A DNA stretch of 64,000 bases. It comes from Pedobacter sp. PAMC26386. Its GTDB lineage: Bacteria; Bacteroidota; Bacteroidia; Sphingobacteriales; Sphingobacteriaceae. Numbering within the stretch: the first letter of the stretch is position 1; each line of letters opens with the position of its first letter. Positions 34,819 through 43,078 of this stretch are shown one piece after another. Position numbers and translations under genes: made by a program. The DNA lies in contig CP060294.1 in assembly GCA_014302835.1 (NCBI GenBank), forward strand, positions 2,691,067 through 2,755,066. The letters are read 5' to 3'. A model generated the notes under the pieces. It made no database searches. It saw only the letters and a program-made list of their open reading frames with translations, and was not told the origin of the DNA.

Positions 34819-35742
34819 TTAGTTGTTAATATTTAAATCTGCGGCACCTCTGACTTCAGTAGAAATCTCCCCTAACATCGTATTGCCTTTTTCGTTCTGA
34901 CCTGTATAAACCTTTACGAAATCAATTATAGCAAGATTAACTGCTTGTCCTGTGCTGTTTACAGCCCATGAAATATCGAATGAGTTATACATGTTATCAG
35001 CATAATTATCACCTGTTGACCAGCTGTCTGTATATCCCCATGCAAAAGGGTTATTAATGAATATTTCACCATTTTTGCCCCATGTAGATTTCAGCAACGT
35101 GCCTTTAAAAATAGTGCTTACCTGATTTGGCGCAAAAAGCGGATAATAATTGTGGTTATGGTATCTGTTAATCCCCACCTGTCCTGATTGTCCCTGGTTA
35201 TCCGTCCAGTTTACATTTGCTGTTGCATTAGGATTAGTATAAGTGATCTCGTAGTTTTTGATAGTTCCTGCAGCATTATATTCACTGCCTGCAAGTTCAT
35301 ACCATTGATCATCCGGCAAACCATTACCGTTACTATCCTGACTTACCATCACAATACCTGGTTCTGACCATTGTAAAGTGGGGCCTAATGGATTACCGTA
35401 AATTGCAAGGTCATAACCTTGTCTGTTGGTAATAGAGTGATCAAATCCAAAAACGATATAGCCACCATAACCACCTAATGAGACCATGCCCGTTTGACTA
35501 ACATCACCAATAATCCGCTGTGCACCAGCCAGACTGCCCAGACTTTCATTGATAAACTGTCCCGGAGCAGGCAGATATTCAAATACTTTAGTAATAAATT
35601 TACTGCTGGCCGCTGTTACTTCTCTTACCGGGGCTCCTGTTTTAACGTCATTATTTACGTCTTTTTTACATCCTGTGAATGCAATAACTATAACAAGTGC
35701 AATTGCCAGAGGCTTTAAATTACTTTGTAGAGTTTTCATCAT
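34819..35742 (-). CDS. Surface lipoprotein of B12 operons (PKD-associated cell-surface protein)
   Basis: 307 residues. The lipobox is IVIAFTGC, lipid Cys about 25. Contains VFEYLPAPGQFINES, GGYGGYIVFGFDHSI, DLAIYGNPL, GNGLPDDQWYELAGSEY and VDFVKVYT-like strands, which match proteins usually encoded between btuB and BtuG in Bacteroidota. It is preceded by the propeller lipoprotein (17 bp gap) and followed by the DUF5074 gene (8 bp gap). Expected to be on the outer membrane facing out. Its precise function in corrinoid uptake has not, to my knowledge, been settled. Confidence 0.78.
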   Translation of the reverse strand: MMKTLQSNLKPLAIALVIVIAFTGCKKDVNNDVKTGAPVREVTAASSKFITKVFEYLPAPGQFINESLGSLAGAQRIIGDVSQTGMVSLGGYGGYIVFGFDHSITNRQGYDLAIYGNPLGPTLQWSEPGIVMVSQDSNGNGLPDDQWYELAGSEYNAAGTIKNYEITYTNPNATANVNWTDNQGQSGQVGINRYHNHNYYPLFAPNQVSTIFKGTLLKSTWGKNGEIFINNPFAWGYTDSWSTGDNYADNMYNSFDISWAVNSTGQAVNLAIIDFVKVYTGQNEKGNTMLGEISTEVRGAADLNINN

Positions 35743-35759
35743 GTTATGATTTAGGTTGA

Positions 35760-36896
35760 TTAATAAACAAAAGCAAAATGCGCAGGGATATCACCTGTTG
35801 CTACCTCATATCTCTTCTTACCAGCCGGATCAAAGCTGTAAAGTGTACCGGGTGAAACATAATCCTTTGCATCAGTTATAAATACATCTTTAGTATAAGG
35901 ATTGACTGCAATTCCGTAAGGAATGGTAATATCTTTATCAGTACCATCAGTAATGAATTTTTTATCCGTAAGGACTTCATTTTTCACATCAATAATACCG
36001 TACTTAATCACATACCCCCCTGTGATATAACTGAATTCTGAACTATAGAAATAAGCAGAATTATCATCTATGACAAGATTACTCACACCAATATCAAAGG
36101 TTTTCTTCACCTTCTCTGTTTTAGTATCAATTACAAAAAGTTTAGAAGGAATATCATAATAATCACCTCTTGAGGTTACATATAAATCACCATATTTATC
36201 CGCTTTAAGACGATGCAGGTTAACACCAACATCAATCTTATTCACTACCTGAAAGCTATTCAAATCAATTATTGAAACTGTTCTTTCATAATTACTAGGC
36301 GTATAACCTCCAGAATTGGCTACATATAGTTTTTCTCTTACTACTGCCATTTCCTCTGGCTGACGGCCAACATTTATTCTTCTGATTTCAGTAAGCGATG
36401 TGGTATCAATTTCTGCAACGATACCACTTGGTGCAGAAGGATCTCCTACTGTACCCAGATAAGCACTTACATAAGCTTTTCCTTTATGGAAAGTAATATA
36501 TCTGCAGTTCGTAATATTAATCTGACTGATACGTTTGCCCGTTTTAACATCCATAACTTCTACTTTATTAGAGATATTCACCACCACATATAATTTCGAA
36601 CCGTATACACCGACATCATTACCTACATCTCCCAGTCCCTTGACAACTGTCGGATTGGCTTGATTATAGATATTTCTGCGGTAAACACCTGTTTGTAAAT
36701 CCATGAAGTCTAATGAAGCTCTATTCATGTTCATGTTACCTTCATTAACCAGGTAAAAACCTTTTACAGGTGTTGACGGGCCAGGCTGCACAACGATTTC
36801 ATCTTCAAGAATCAGTTGTGGATCCTTCCTGCAGGAAAACAGGAATACTGATGCCAAAACGACCAGTGATAAACAAGAAGCGGTTTGCTTTTTCAT
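35760..36896 (-). CDS. YncE/BtuG-like beta-propeller lipoprotein
   Basis: 378 residues. Lipobox VLASVFLFSC, lipid Cys about 22. The mature part is a seven-bladed propeller with repeated strands such as YLVNEGNMNMNRASLDFMD, KLYVVVNISNKVEVMD, KAYVSAYLG, KLYVANSGG and VFITDAKDY. It corresponds to the BtuG group, which in Bacteroides caps BtuB and binds cobalamin tightly. It starts 17 bp after btuB in the riboswitch operon, which supports a B12 role. No truncation. Confidence 0.85.
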   Translation of the reverse strand: MKKQTASCLSLVVLASVFLFSCRKDPQLILEDEIVVQPGPSTPVKGFYLVNEGNMNMNRASLDFMDLQTGVYRRNIYNQANPTVVKGLGDVGNDVGVYGSKLYVVVNISNKVEVMDVKTGKRISQINITNCRYITFHKGKAYVSAYLGTVGDPSAPSGIVAEIDTTSLTEIRRINVGRQPEEMAVVREKLYVANSGGYTPSNYERTVSIIDLNSFQVVNKIDVGVNLHRLKADKYGDLYVTSRGDYYDIPSKLFVIDTKTEKVKKTFDIGVSNLVIDDNSAYFYSSEFSYITGGYVIKYGIIDVKNEVLTDKKFITDGTDKDITIPYGIAVNPYTKDVFITDAKDYVSPGTLYSFDPAGKKRYEVATGDIPAHFAFVY

Positions 36897-36913
36897 TTTT
36901 TTTATAATTAGGT

Positions 36914-38950
36914 TTAATAGGAATATGCTAAGGTAAACCGGTAAGAACGACCCGGCATTGGAAAATTGGTGATCACATCATAATACTGGTTCAGCAGGTT
37001 ATTAACTTCTGCCGAAAGCCGGAAGCACTGCTTATTTATGGTATTTGTATAGTGAAATGCAATATCATGGGTGTACCACGCAGGGACATAATTTTTAGCG
37101 TTATTAGCACTTTGATCATATCGCTCACTGGTATAGATATAACTGTAGTTCATCGCAAAGTTTTTCCAGTCTGCACCCAGCAGAAAAGAACCGCTGTTTA
37201 ATGGGATATAAGGAATTTGATTTCTGTAATTTAGTTTAACATCGGTCACGTCCAGTGCCTGCTGATAAGTATAAGTAAGTCCTGTATTCAAAAGGAGATC
37301 ATTTGTAATCTTCCAGGCCGTCTGTATATTCACATCCAATCCTTTAATCTCTACAAGGCCAATATTCTGCATGCTCCAGCGGAACAGGTTGGCACCAGGC
37401 ACAGCTACAATCTTATCTTTTACGGTATTATAATAAGCATCTGTCTGAACAGAAACCTGCTGAAGCAGCTTGCCTTCAAAAGCCCTGATATATGTCAGTC
37501 CTAAATCATACTGTTTTGTATATTCTGGTTTAAGAAATGTGTTACCAATCTGTGTATAATATAAGTCATTAAAAGTAGGCATACGGAAAATGTTCTTATA
37601 GAAACTGCGTATCCTGAATTCTTTTTGATTAAAGGGTTGCCAGGAAACCATTACCGTTGGTGAAAGCATATGTTTGTTTCCGGCAGAATAATATTGTTCT
37701 ACCTTATCATTTACATAAGTATTTAATAAATTAGCCTGTATATCGATTCTTTCAAAGTGAATTTGTGTAGCCAGTGCAGTCAGAAAGGTATTTCTCGTAG
37801 GATAAGGAAACCGATCAAGATTCGCATCCAGTGTATTCCGCTGATAATCACCAGACAATACAACATCCCAGAATGAATTGATTTTATAACGGTTGGCAAC
37901 TGACAAATAAAGCTCCCGCTGTTTATAAACATTATTTAGAAGCTCAGTCTCTTTCACATAGTCAGGATTCAGATATCTTGAATAGTCATTTGCAAATTTT
38001 GCCGCCACCATCAGATTATACCTTCCGGCTTCTTTTTTATAAGTAGTTTGTGCAAAGAAGTTCTCGTTCCATAACCGCTGGCTAAAGTCATAGACACTGT
38101 TTACAATAGCTCCGGGCAATCCCTGATGGTCTTTGTAAAAATAAACCTTGGCAGTCCAGGCACTGCTGTCCGGCAACTTACCATTCAATCCTGCCTCGAC
38201 ACGCATCGTTTCTATGTCTGCATTCTTTCTTACAAATGTGCTGTCATAAACCCCATTGGTATACCTGAACTTATACCGGCCATTTGCATTTTTATATTCT
38301 GCATTAAAAGAGGCTGAAATTGCATCATTGATTTTATGCTGCCACAGCACACTTGGATTAATCAGCCCAAATGACCCACCTTTAATAGACGCTTTAAGAT
38401 GATCAGTTTGTCCATTTTCAAAATCTGGTTGTTTGGCATTCAGATATAGCGAACTTCCAGATGCAAAACCTCTGGCAGATTGGAAAATAGTACTCTTCTG
38501 TCCATTGTAAAGTTCTATTTCTTCAATATTATCAAGGGAAAACTTACCCAGATCGACTTGTCCATTTTGTGCGTTTCCTAATTGTACACCATCATAAAAT
38601 ACAGCCGTGTGGTTAGTCCCCATACTTCTGACGTTAATCGTCTTTAAGCCTCCTATCCCTCCGTAATCTTTCAATTGCACACCAGAGAAAAACCGGATTG
38701 CATCTGCAACCGATAAACTGTTTAATCTTTCGAGATCTTTGCCTGATAGAATTTGTAATGGAGAAGAAGAAAGTTGACGTTTACTGAGCTTTATAGTCCG
38801 AATAGAAACTTCTTTAAGTTCATTCGCTTTTTTAACAGAGTCGGTTTGTGCTGAAGAACTATAAGGCACAAAAACCCCAAGCCATAAGATAGCAGAAAAG
38901 CCGAAAAAAGAATTACAGATGCCATCAAAGGCAAATTTTCTTTTAGTCAT
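36914..38950 (-). CDS. btuB: TonB-dependent cobalamin receptor BtuB
   Basis: 678 residues from the ATG at 38950; a GTG at 38971 is less likely. Signal sequence ends at YSSSAQ. A plug domain follows (about 45-160: SVADAIRFFSGVQLKDYGG, GLKTINVRSMGTNHTAVFYDGVQL) and then a 22-strand-type barrel ending with an aromatic tail (SYRFTLAYSY). The preceding leader is a cobalamin riboswitch, which assigns the substrate better than sequence alone. Size is normal for small TonB receptors. First gene of the four-gene uptake operon; the ABC part (btuCDF) is not in the window. Confidence 0.93.
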   Translation of the reverse strand: MTKRKFAFDGICNSFFGFSAILWLGVFVPYSSSAQTDSVKKANELKEVSIRTIKLSKRQLSSSPLQILSGKDLERLNSLSVADAIRFFSGVQLKDYGGIGGLKTINVRSMGTNHTAVFYDGVQLGNAQNGQVDLGKFSLDNIEEIELYNGQKSTIFQSARGFASGSSLYLNAKQPDFENGQTDHLKASIKGGSFGLINPSVLWQHKINDAISASFNAEYKNANGRYKFRYTNGVYDSTFVRKNADIETMRVEAGLNGKLPDSSAWTAKVYFYKDHQGLPGAIVNSVYDFSQRLWNENFFAQTTYKKEAGRYNLMVAAKFANDYSRYLNPDYVKETELLNNVYKQRELYLSVANRYKINSFWDVVLSGDYQRNTLDANLDRFPYPTRNTFLTALATQIHFERIDIQANLLNTYVNDKVEQYYSAGNKHMLSPTVMVSWQPFNQKEFRIRSFYKNIFRMPTFNDLYYTQIGNTFLKPEYTKQYDLGLTYIRAFEGKLLQQVSVQTDAYYNTVKDKIVAVPGANLFRWSMQNIGLVEIKGLDVNIQTAWKITNDLLLNTGLTYTYQQALDVTDVKLNYRNQIPYIPLNSGSFLLGADWKNFAMNYSYIYTSERYDQSANNAKNYVPAWYTHDIAFHYTNTINKQCFRLSAEVNNLLNQYYDVITNFPMPGRSYRFTLAYSY

Positions 38951-39022
38951 TTTGTTGTGAGGGTTACCCACAGCAAACAGCAGATTAAGGAAATGATTAC
39001 GTCAATAAAAAGCACTCACCCC

Positions 39023-39044
39023 TAGCTTCAATCCCCGAAAGCTA
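39023..39044 (-). promoter_or_regulatory. Hairpin downstream of the B12 riboswitch (expression-platform candidate)
   Basis: TAGCTT and AAGCTA arms flank a CCCC-containing loop between the aptamer and the btuB start. It could mask translation initiation; no T-run is seen, so control is more likely translational. Confidence 0.4.
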
Positions 39045-39059
39045 TGAAATTATAAGGCT

Positions 39060-39228
39060 AGAGGCAGGTCTTCTGACTTACTCCCGGAAATTCACGCCTT
39101 CCCCATGTTTAAACATGAGTGGCTGGATATGAATTCCGTTAAGGAGCTTACAGCTGCGGGACAGTTATGGATTTACACCATATTCCCTTTTAATCCTGGT
39201 CGGGTGGGACCAGGAACCAAAAGCAACG
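39060..39228 (-). ncRNA. Cobalamin riboswitch
   Basis: On the minus strand the leader holds the B12 box AGTCAGAAGACCTGCC (39063-39078), the element GCAGCTGTAAGC and a GC-rich P-stem pair (CCTGGTCCCACCC then GACCAGG). Its promoter lies immediately upstream and the btuB operon downstream. Binding of adenosyl- or methylcobalamin should switch the operon off. Confidence 0.93.
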
Positions 39229-39236
39229 CAAAGTTA
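39229..39236 (-). promoter_or_regulatory. Putative -7 element of the btuB riboswitch operon
   Basis: CAAAGTTA on the plus strand reads TAACTTTG on the minus strand, an exact TAnnTTTG, placed so that transcription starts at the riboswitch 5' end. No clear -33 TTG was found. Confidence 0.55.
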
Positions 39237-39256
39237 TTAAAATAAGCGACATACAT

Positions 39257-40138
39257 TTAATCTTCGCCCATTAATTTTTTCTTGTACTGTTCTAATTTTG
39301 CCATTTCTTCATCTGGCAATACAGGATATTTGAGTTTCATCCCTTTGAAGGTCTCTTCCAATATCTGGCTGATAGTTAAGCGGGCAAACCATTTTTTATC
39401 TGCCGGAATAATATACCAGGGCGCATTCTCTGTGGAAGTTTCTGTAATTGCCTCCTCATAAGCTGCCATATACTCTTTCCATAGCGCCCTTTCAGCGATA
39501 TCTCCAGATGAAAACTTCCAATTTTTTGAAGGATCATTAATTCTATCCAGAAAACGCACCTTTTGTTCTTCTTCAGAAACGTAAAGAAAGAATTTCAGGA
39601 TCACGGTTCCATTTTCAGTCAGTTGTTGCTCAAAGTTACGGATACTTTCATACCGTGCTTTCCAGAAATTCTTATCTATCTTTTTTACGTCATCATAGCC
39701 AGGAATCCTTTCATTCAGCACATATTCAGGATGAACTTTACAAACCAGCACATTTTCATAGTGTGATCTGTTATGGATACCGATTCTGCCTCTTTGCGGT
39801 AAGGCAATATAATGTCTCCATAAATAATCATGTGCATACTCATTTGCATTCGGTGTTTTAAAACTAAACACCTGGCAGCCCTGAGGATTTAAACCAGACA
39901 TCACATGTGAAATTGCACTGTCTTTTCCTGCTGCATCCATTGCCTGAAAGATAATCAGTAAAGAATGTGAGTTTTCAGCGTATAAGACCTCCTGATAATC
40001 ACTAAGTTTCTCCTTAATCGCAGTCATAGTTGCCTTGCCGACCTTCTTACCTGAATCTCCATCATAGTGAGTACTATAATCCTTCAATTTGATCTTTTTT
40101 CCTGCTGGCGCTAAAAAGCGGTTAGTTTCTTTATTCAT
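39257..40138 (-). CDS. ppk2: Polyphosphate kinase 2 family protein
   Basis: 293 residues, normal for one-domain PPK2. The P-loop is DAAGKDSAISHV (about 68-79), followed by SFKTPNANEYAHDYLWRHY, the lid region RGRIGIHNRSHYENVL and LKFFLYVSEEEQKVRFLDR. PPK2 enzymes phosphorylate nucleoside mono- or diphosphates with inorganic polyphosphate. The class (AMP, ADP or GDP preference) cannot be told safely. The gene runs divergently to nothing: upstream, about 95 bp separate it from a glycosyltransferase gene of the peptide cluster on the same strand, so an operon link is possible but not indicated. Confidence 0.92.
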   Translation of the reverse strand: MNKETNRFLAPAGKKIKLKDYSTHYDGDSGKKVGKATMTAIKEKLSDYQEVLYAENSHSLLIIFQAMDAAGKDSAISHVMSGLNPQGCQVFSFKTPNANEYAHDYLWRHYIALPQRGRIGIHNRSHYENVLVCKVHPEYVLNERIPGYDDVKKIDKNFWKARYESIRNFEQQLTENGTVILKFFLYVSEEEQKVRFLDRINDPSKNWKFSSGDIAERALWKEYMAAYEEAITETSTENAPWYIIPADKKWFARLTISQILEETFKGMKLKYPVLPDEEMAKLEQYKKKLMGED

Positions 40139-40232
40139 GAATAGAATGGCCTATAAATTATTATTCAGGTACAACCTGCAAAGCAATTTCCGTCAATTTT
40201 CAGACATAAGCAAATCTGTTTTTGAATTATGG

Positions 40233-41177
40233 TTATTCATCATTATTAAATATAGCCAAAATCCCTATCAAATGGCTGACATCGTCCTCAGCCATACTTA
40301 TTCCTCTTAAGGTTTCAATAAAAAAAAGCTCCCAATCAGGCACCGGCTGATCAAAACCATCTATATAAAATTTCAAGTTTCTTTCAATCAAAATAACAAA
40401 TGACTCTATCAGTTCATCTTCTTGCTTTTTCCAATATGAATCAGTTAAAAATCTAAGATAATGATTCTTCAAAAGGAGTGTAAATCCATATAAAGCGTTC
40501 AGTTTTTTTTCTTCTGATAACTTTGTCAACCGATAATAAGAGTCAATCTCACCTTCTACTAACAAGTAAGCTGGCTGATTAAATAATGCTCTGATATTTA
40601 ACTCCACGTCTTGCAGCCGCTTATAAGATTCATCCCATGCTCCTATTTTCTCAAGAAATTTTTTCTTCCAGACCGGCGACATCGTTTGCCATGGTATTTC
40701 ATGCTGAATAAAAGCACACACTAAACCTTTCAATGAGGAATCAATCACAGAAAACGGTCTTAGATGTTTGCCTTTTTCATCGACCATCAAAGTATTAAAT
40801 ACAATCAGATCTTTATTCGGATTTTTGGACAAGATCAAAATGCGTTCAGCAATACAATGCGGAGCAATTGAATCATCAGCATCCATAAACATGACATAAT
40901 CTGAAAGGCTATCACTTAATCCGGCATTTCTACAGGCATTTGCCCCTTTGCAATTGGGCCTAACTGAAGAGAGGCGGATCCGGCTATCAATTTTCGAAAA
41001 ATACCTACTGATTTTCAAGGTGTCATCTGTAGAGCCATCATCAACTAATATACACTCCCAGCATTGATTAGATTGTGCTATGATTGAAGTCAAAGTCCAG
41101 AAAAGATATTTTTCAGCATTATATGTTGGCATCACAATACTGATGAATAGAGGTGCATATAGCATATGATTTTCCAT
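40233..41177 (-). CDS. Family 2 glycosyltransferase
   Basis: 314 residues with a GT-A fold: SIVMPTYNAEKYLFWTLTSI, the nucleotide-binding ILVDDGSTDDTLKI, GANACRNAGL and the metal-binding DxD in VMFMDADDSIA. A C-terminal helical part follows. No signal peptide or membrane helix, so it acts in the cytoplasm on a soluble or membrane-face acceptor. It starts 4 bp after the stop of the preceding GT10-like gene, hence the same operon. It is the last gene of the candidate peptide cluster. The sugar and acceptor are unknown; a peptide acceptor is inferred only from context. Confidence 0.88.
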   Translation of the reverse strand: MENHMLYAPLFISIVMPTYNAEKYLFWTLTSIIAQSNQCWECILVDDGSTDDTLKISRYFSKIDSRIRLSSVRPNCKGANACRNAGLSDSLSDYVMFMDADDSIAPHCIAERILILSKNPNKDLIVFNTLMVDEKGKHLRPFSVIDSSLKGLVCAFIQHEIPWQTMSPVWKKKFLEKIGAWDESYKRLQDVELNIRALFNQPAYLLVEGEIDSYYRLTKLSEEKKLNALYGFTLLLKNHYLRFLTDSYWKKQEDELIESFVILIERNLKFYIDGFDQPVPDWELFFIETLRGISMAEDDVSHLIGILAIFNNDE

Positions 41178-41181
41178 ATTG

Positions 41182-42048
41182 CTATAATCTACATTCCTTT
41201 AATACATCTTTCTGATGTACTGTAAGCCAAATAATATTTAAAGGATGTAACTCATTTAAAAGTCGTTTTTTTTGTTCACGTATATATCTTATCCTCCTCC
41301 GCCATTCATTATTCTCAATCGCAACAATTATAGTTTCAATAGATTCCCGCTGCTTTTTTACATTAATTTTGATAAATGCTCTCTCGTCAATAAACTCATA
41401 TAGATTTTTGCACCCGTCATAAAAGCATAAGCTTTCAGCTATAATAGGATCAGCAATTTTTTCAGTAAAGTAATTTCTCTCAAAAGAATTTTCACAAGCA
41501 AAATGATATTTGTATTTCCATAATGCTTCATACTTATCTACAATAGGCCCGTGATAATTCCGGATATATTTAAAGAAACTACTTTGTTGTGATTTCCCCC
41601 AGATATCCAATCCTTCTAGTACTACCCTGTCCAGAGAATAAACAAATTGCAGCCTTGCCTGATGACCTTTTAAATAACTTAGGTCACTGGTCACTATTGA
41701 CAATAGCTTGTTTTTTTTGATGATCTCCTCATTACCCCCAAATTTCGCACTCCCATAAATAGTAGAGGGCAGAAAAGGCAGAGGCAGATACATTTTTTCT
41801 ATTCTACTGGTTTTATGACTTCGTCTATTAGGTGAACTTGGAGGTTCTGTTAACAAGGTTATAGCCTTTCCTTCATCATAATCTTTGGTATCTTGATGAG
41901 GGGAGGTAAAAATAATCAACCAATCAAAGCTATCGTCACTCACAAATTCTAAATCACGCCAATGTGCAGATCCACCACAGTATCTTTCAATAAAACGTAA
42001 TCTTAAATTTTCATCATTCCGAGCAAAAGTTGTTAGTCTTATTTTCAT
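41182..42048 (-). CDS. GT10-like (alpha-fucosyltransferase-fold) glycosyltransferase
   Basis: 288 residues from the ATG at 42048 (MKIRLTTFARNDENL); a farther upstream frame start would overlap the LanC-like gene. The C-terminal half has the GT10 nucleotide-sugar signature: HFACENSFERNYFTEKIADP followed by SLCFYDGCKNLYEFI and the basic residues FIKINV. N-terminal pattern WLIIFTSPHQ and LLTEPPSSP fit the same fold. GT10 enzymes usually transfer fucose from GDP-fucose. It lies 40 bp after the LanC-like gene and 4 bp before the GT2 gene. No fucose biosynthesis genes are visible nearby. The acceptor is unknown. Confidence 0.78.
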   Translation of the reverse strand: MKIRLTTFARNDENLRLRFIERYCGGSAHWRDLEFVSDDSFDWLIIFTSPHQDTKDYDEGKAITLLTEPPSSPNRRSHKTSRIEKMYLPLPFLPSTIYGSAKFGGNEEIIKKNKLLSIVTSDLSYLKGHQARLQFVYSLDRVVLEGLDIWGKSQQSSFFKYIRNYHGPIVDKYEALWKYKYHFACENSFERNYFTEKIADPIIAESLCFYDGCKNLYEFIDERAFIKINVKKQRESIETIIVAIENNEWRRRIRYIREQKKRLLNELHPLNIIWLTVHQKDVLKECRL

Positions 42049-42088
42049 AGCATTATCCTTTGTGTTATAGGTAGTTTTTTTCGAAATA

Positions 42089-43078
42089 TTACTCAAGCAA
42101 CCAAGCCTCTGCCCAAGATTTTGTCGCCGATATTTCATCAAAATATGCAAGCCCTTCGAAAACAGTTAAATTTTGAGTTTTAGCTCTTGTTAAGTTTAAT
42201 TTATAGTTGGATAATATATATTGAGATTCAGTATCCATATAAACAACTTCATTCTGGTGAATCTGCAGTTCTTCAAAAAAAACATTTATATTATTTCGCC
42301 ATGTAGTTGAATTCATATTTTTAGCATAAATACAACAGACATGTGCAAGATATATGATGTCTTTTATTATCAAACTACGAGCAGAGATATCCATTTTAAA
42401 TATCTCCTTACATTTGGATAGAATTTCACAAATCAACTTTGAAACTACTTCCTGATTAATTTTTAATGGATAAAACTTCACAAGGATTAATAGGGACTGT
42501 CCCAGTAACCTTATCTTCTGGGAAGTATAAACTTCGCCAAGGTTCTGCTGATTTCTTTGTTCTTTTAAACGCAAATAACTCGCTAATGAATCGATCAAAA
42601 GATTCCCACATTCAATTAAGCAGACCTCTCTATAAAAAAAACCGCCCCTACTTTTAGTAGTGATTCTTTTATAAAAATACAATAAAGCACCAATCAATCC
42701 AGTTTCCAGTGAATAAGATGTAACCTCGTTATTTACTATGTTTTGATAAATTTTATCATCTAATTCTTCTAGAAATTCATTTGTATTTTCTTCAATGAAA
42801 CCGTTTTGATGCAACCATTCAATTGCCCATCCAAATCCCAAAAGTCCATGAGAAAAGGTATAAGTCTCCATACCCGAAAGGTTATCAATTACATCATTTA
42901 GAATTTCCTCAGCAACTGTAGTACTATCTAATCTGTCATCGTCCTTTTGTCTTGACATATAATTTATTAGACATAACCCAAGGCGGCCATCAAAAAGAGA
43001 ATAATTTTCCGCAGTATTTATCACCACACCTTTCACTTGATTCTTAAACAGAAGCAGTTTTCCTGTCATCCGGGCCAT
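42089..43078 (-). CDS. LanC-like alpha-toroid protein
   Basis: 329 residues, mostly helical, with repeated helix-turn motifs of the LanC (alpha/alpha)6 type: LFDGRLGLCLINYM, FSHGLLGFGWAIEWL, LETGLIGALLYFY, SLIIKDIIYLAHVCCIYA and VFEGLAYFDEI. The Gly-rich GxxG turns are conserved, but the zinc-binding Cys and Cys-His motif of true lanthionine cyclases is not visible, and no LanB-type dehydratase is nearby. I therefore call it LanC-like with an unknown role, perhaps peptide binding. Its start overlaps the stop of the previous glycosyltransferase-like gene by 1 bp. Confidence 0.65.
   Translation of the reverse strand: MARMTGKLLLFKNQVKGVVINTAENYSLFDGRLGLCLINYMSRQKDDDRLDSTTVAEEILNDVIDNLSGMETYTFSHGLLGFGWAIEWLHQNGFIEENTNEFLEELDDKIYQNIVNNEVTSYSLETGLIGALLYFYKRITTKSRGGFFYREVCLIECGNLLIDSLASYLRLKEQRNQQNLGEVYTSQKIRLLGQSLLILVKFYPLKINQEVVSKLICEILSKCKEIFKMDISARSLIIKDIIYLAHVCCIYAKNMNSTTWRNNINVFFEELQIHQNEVVYMDTESQYILSNYKLNLTRAKTQNLTVFEGLAYFDEISATKSWAEAWLLE

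Noticed and set aside
39060..39228. Short plus-strand gene over the B12 leader
   Set aside because: The conserved B12 box and stems on the minus strand explain this stretch.
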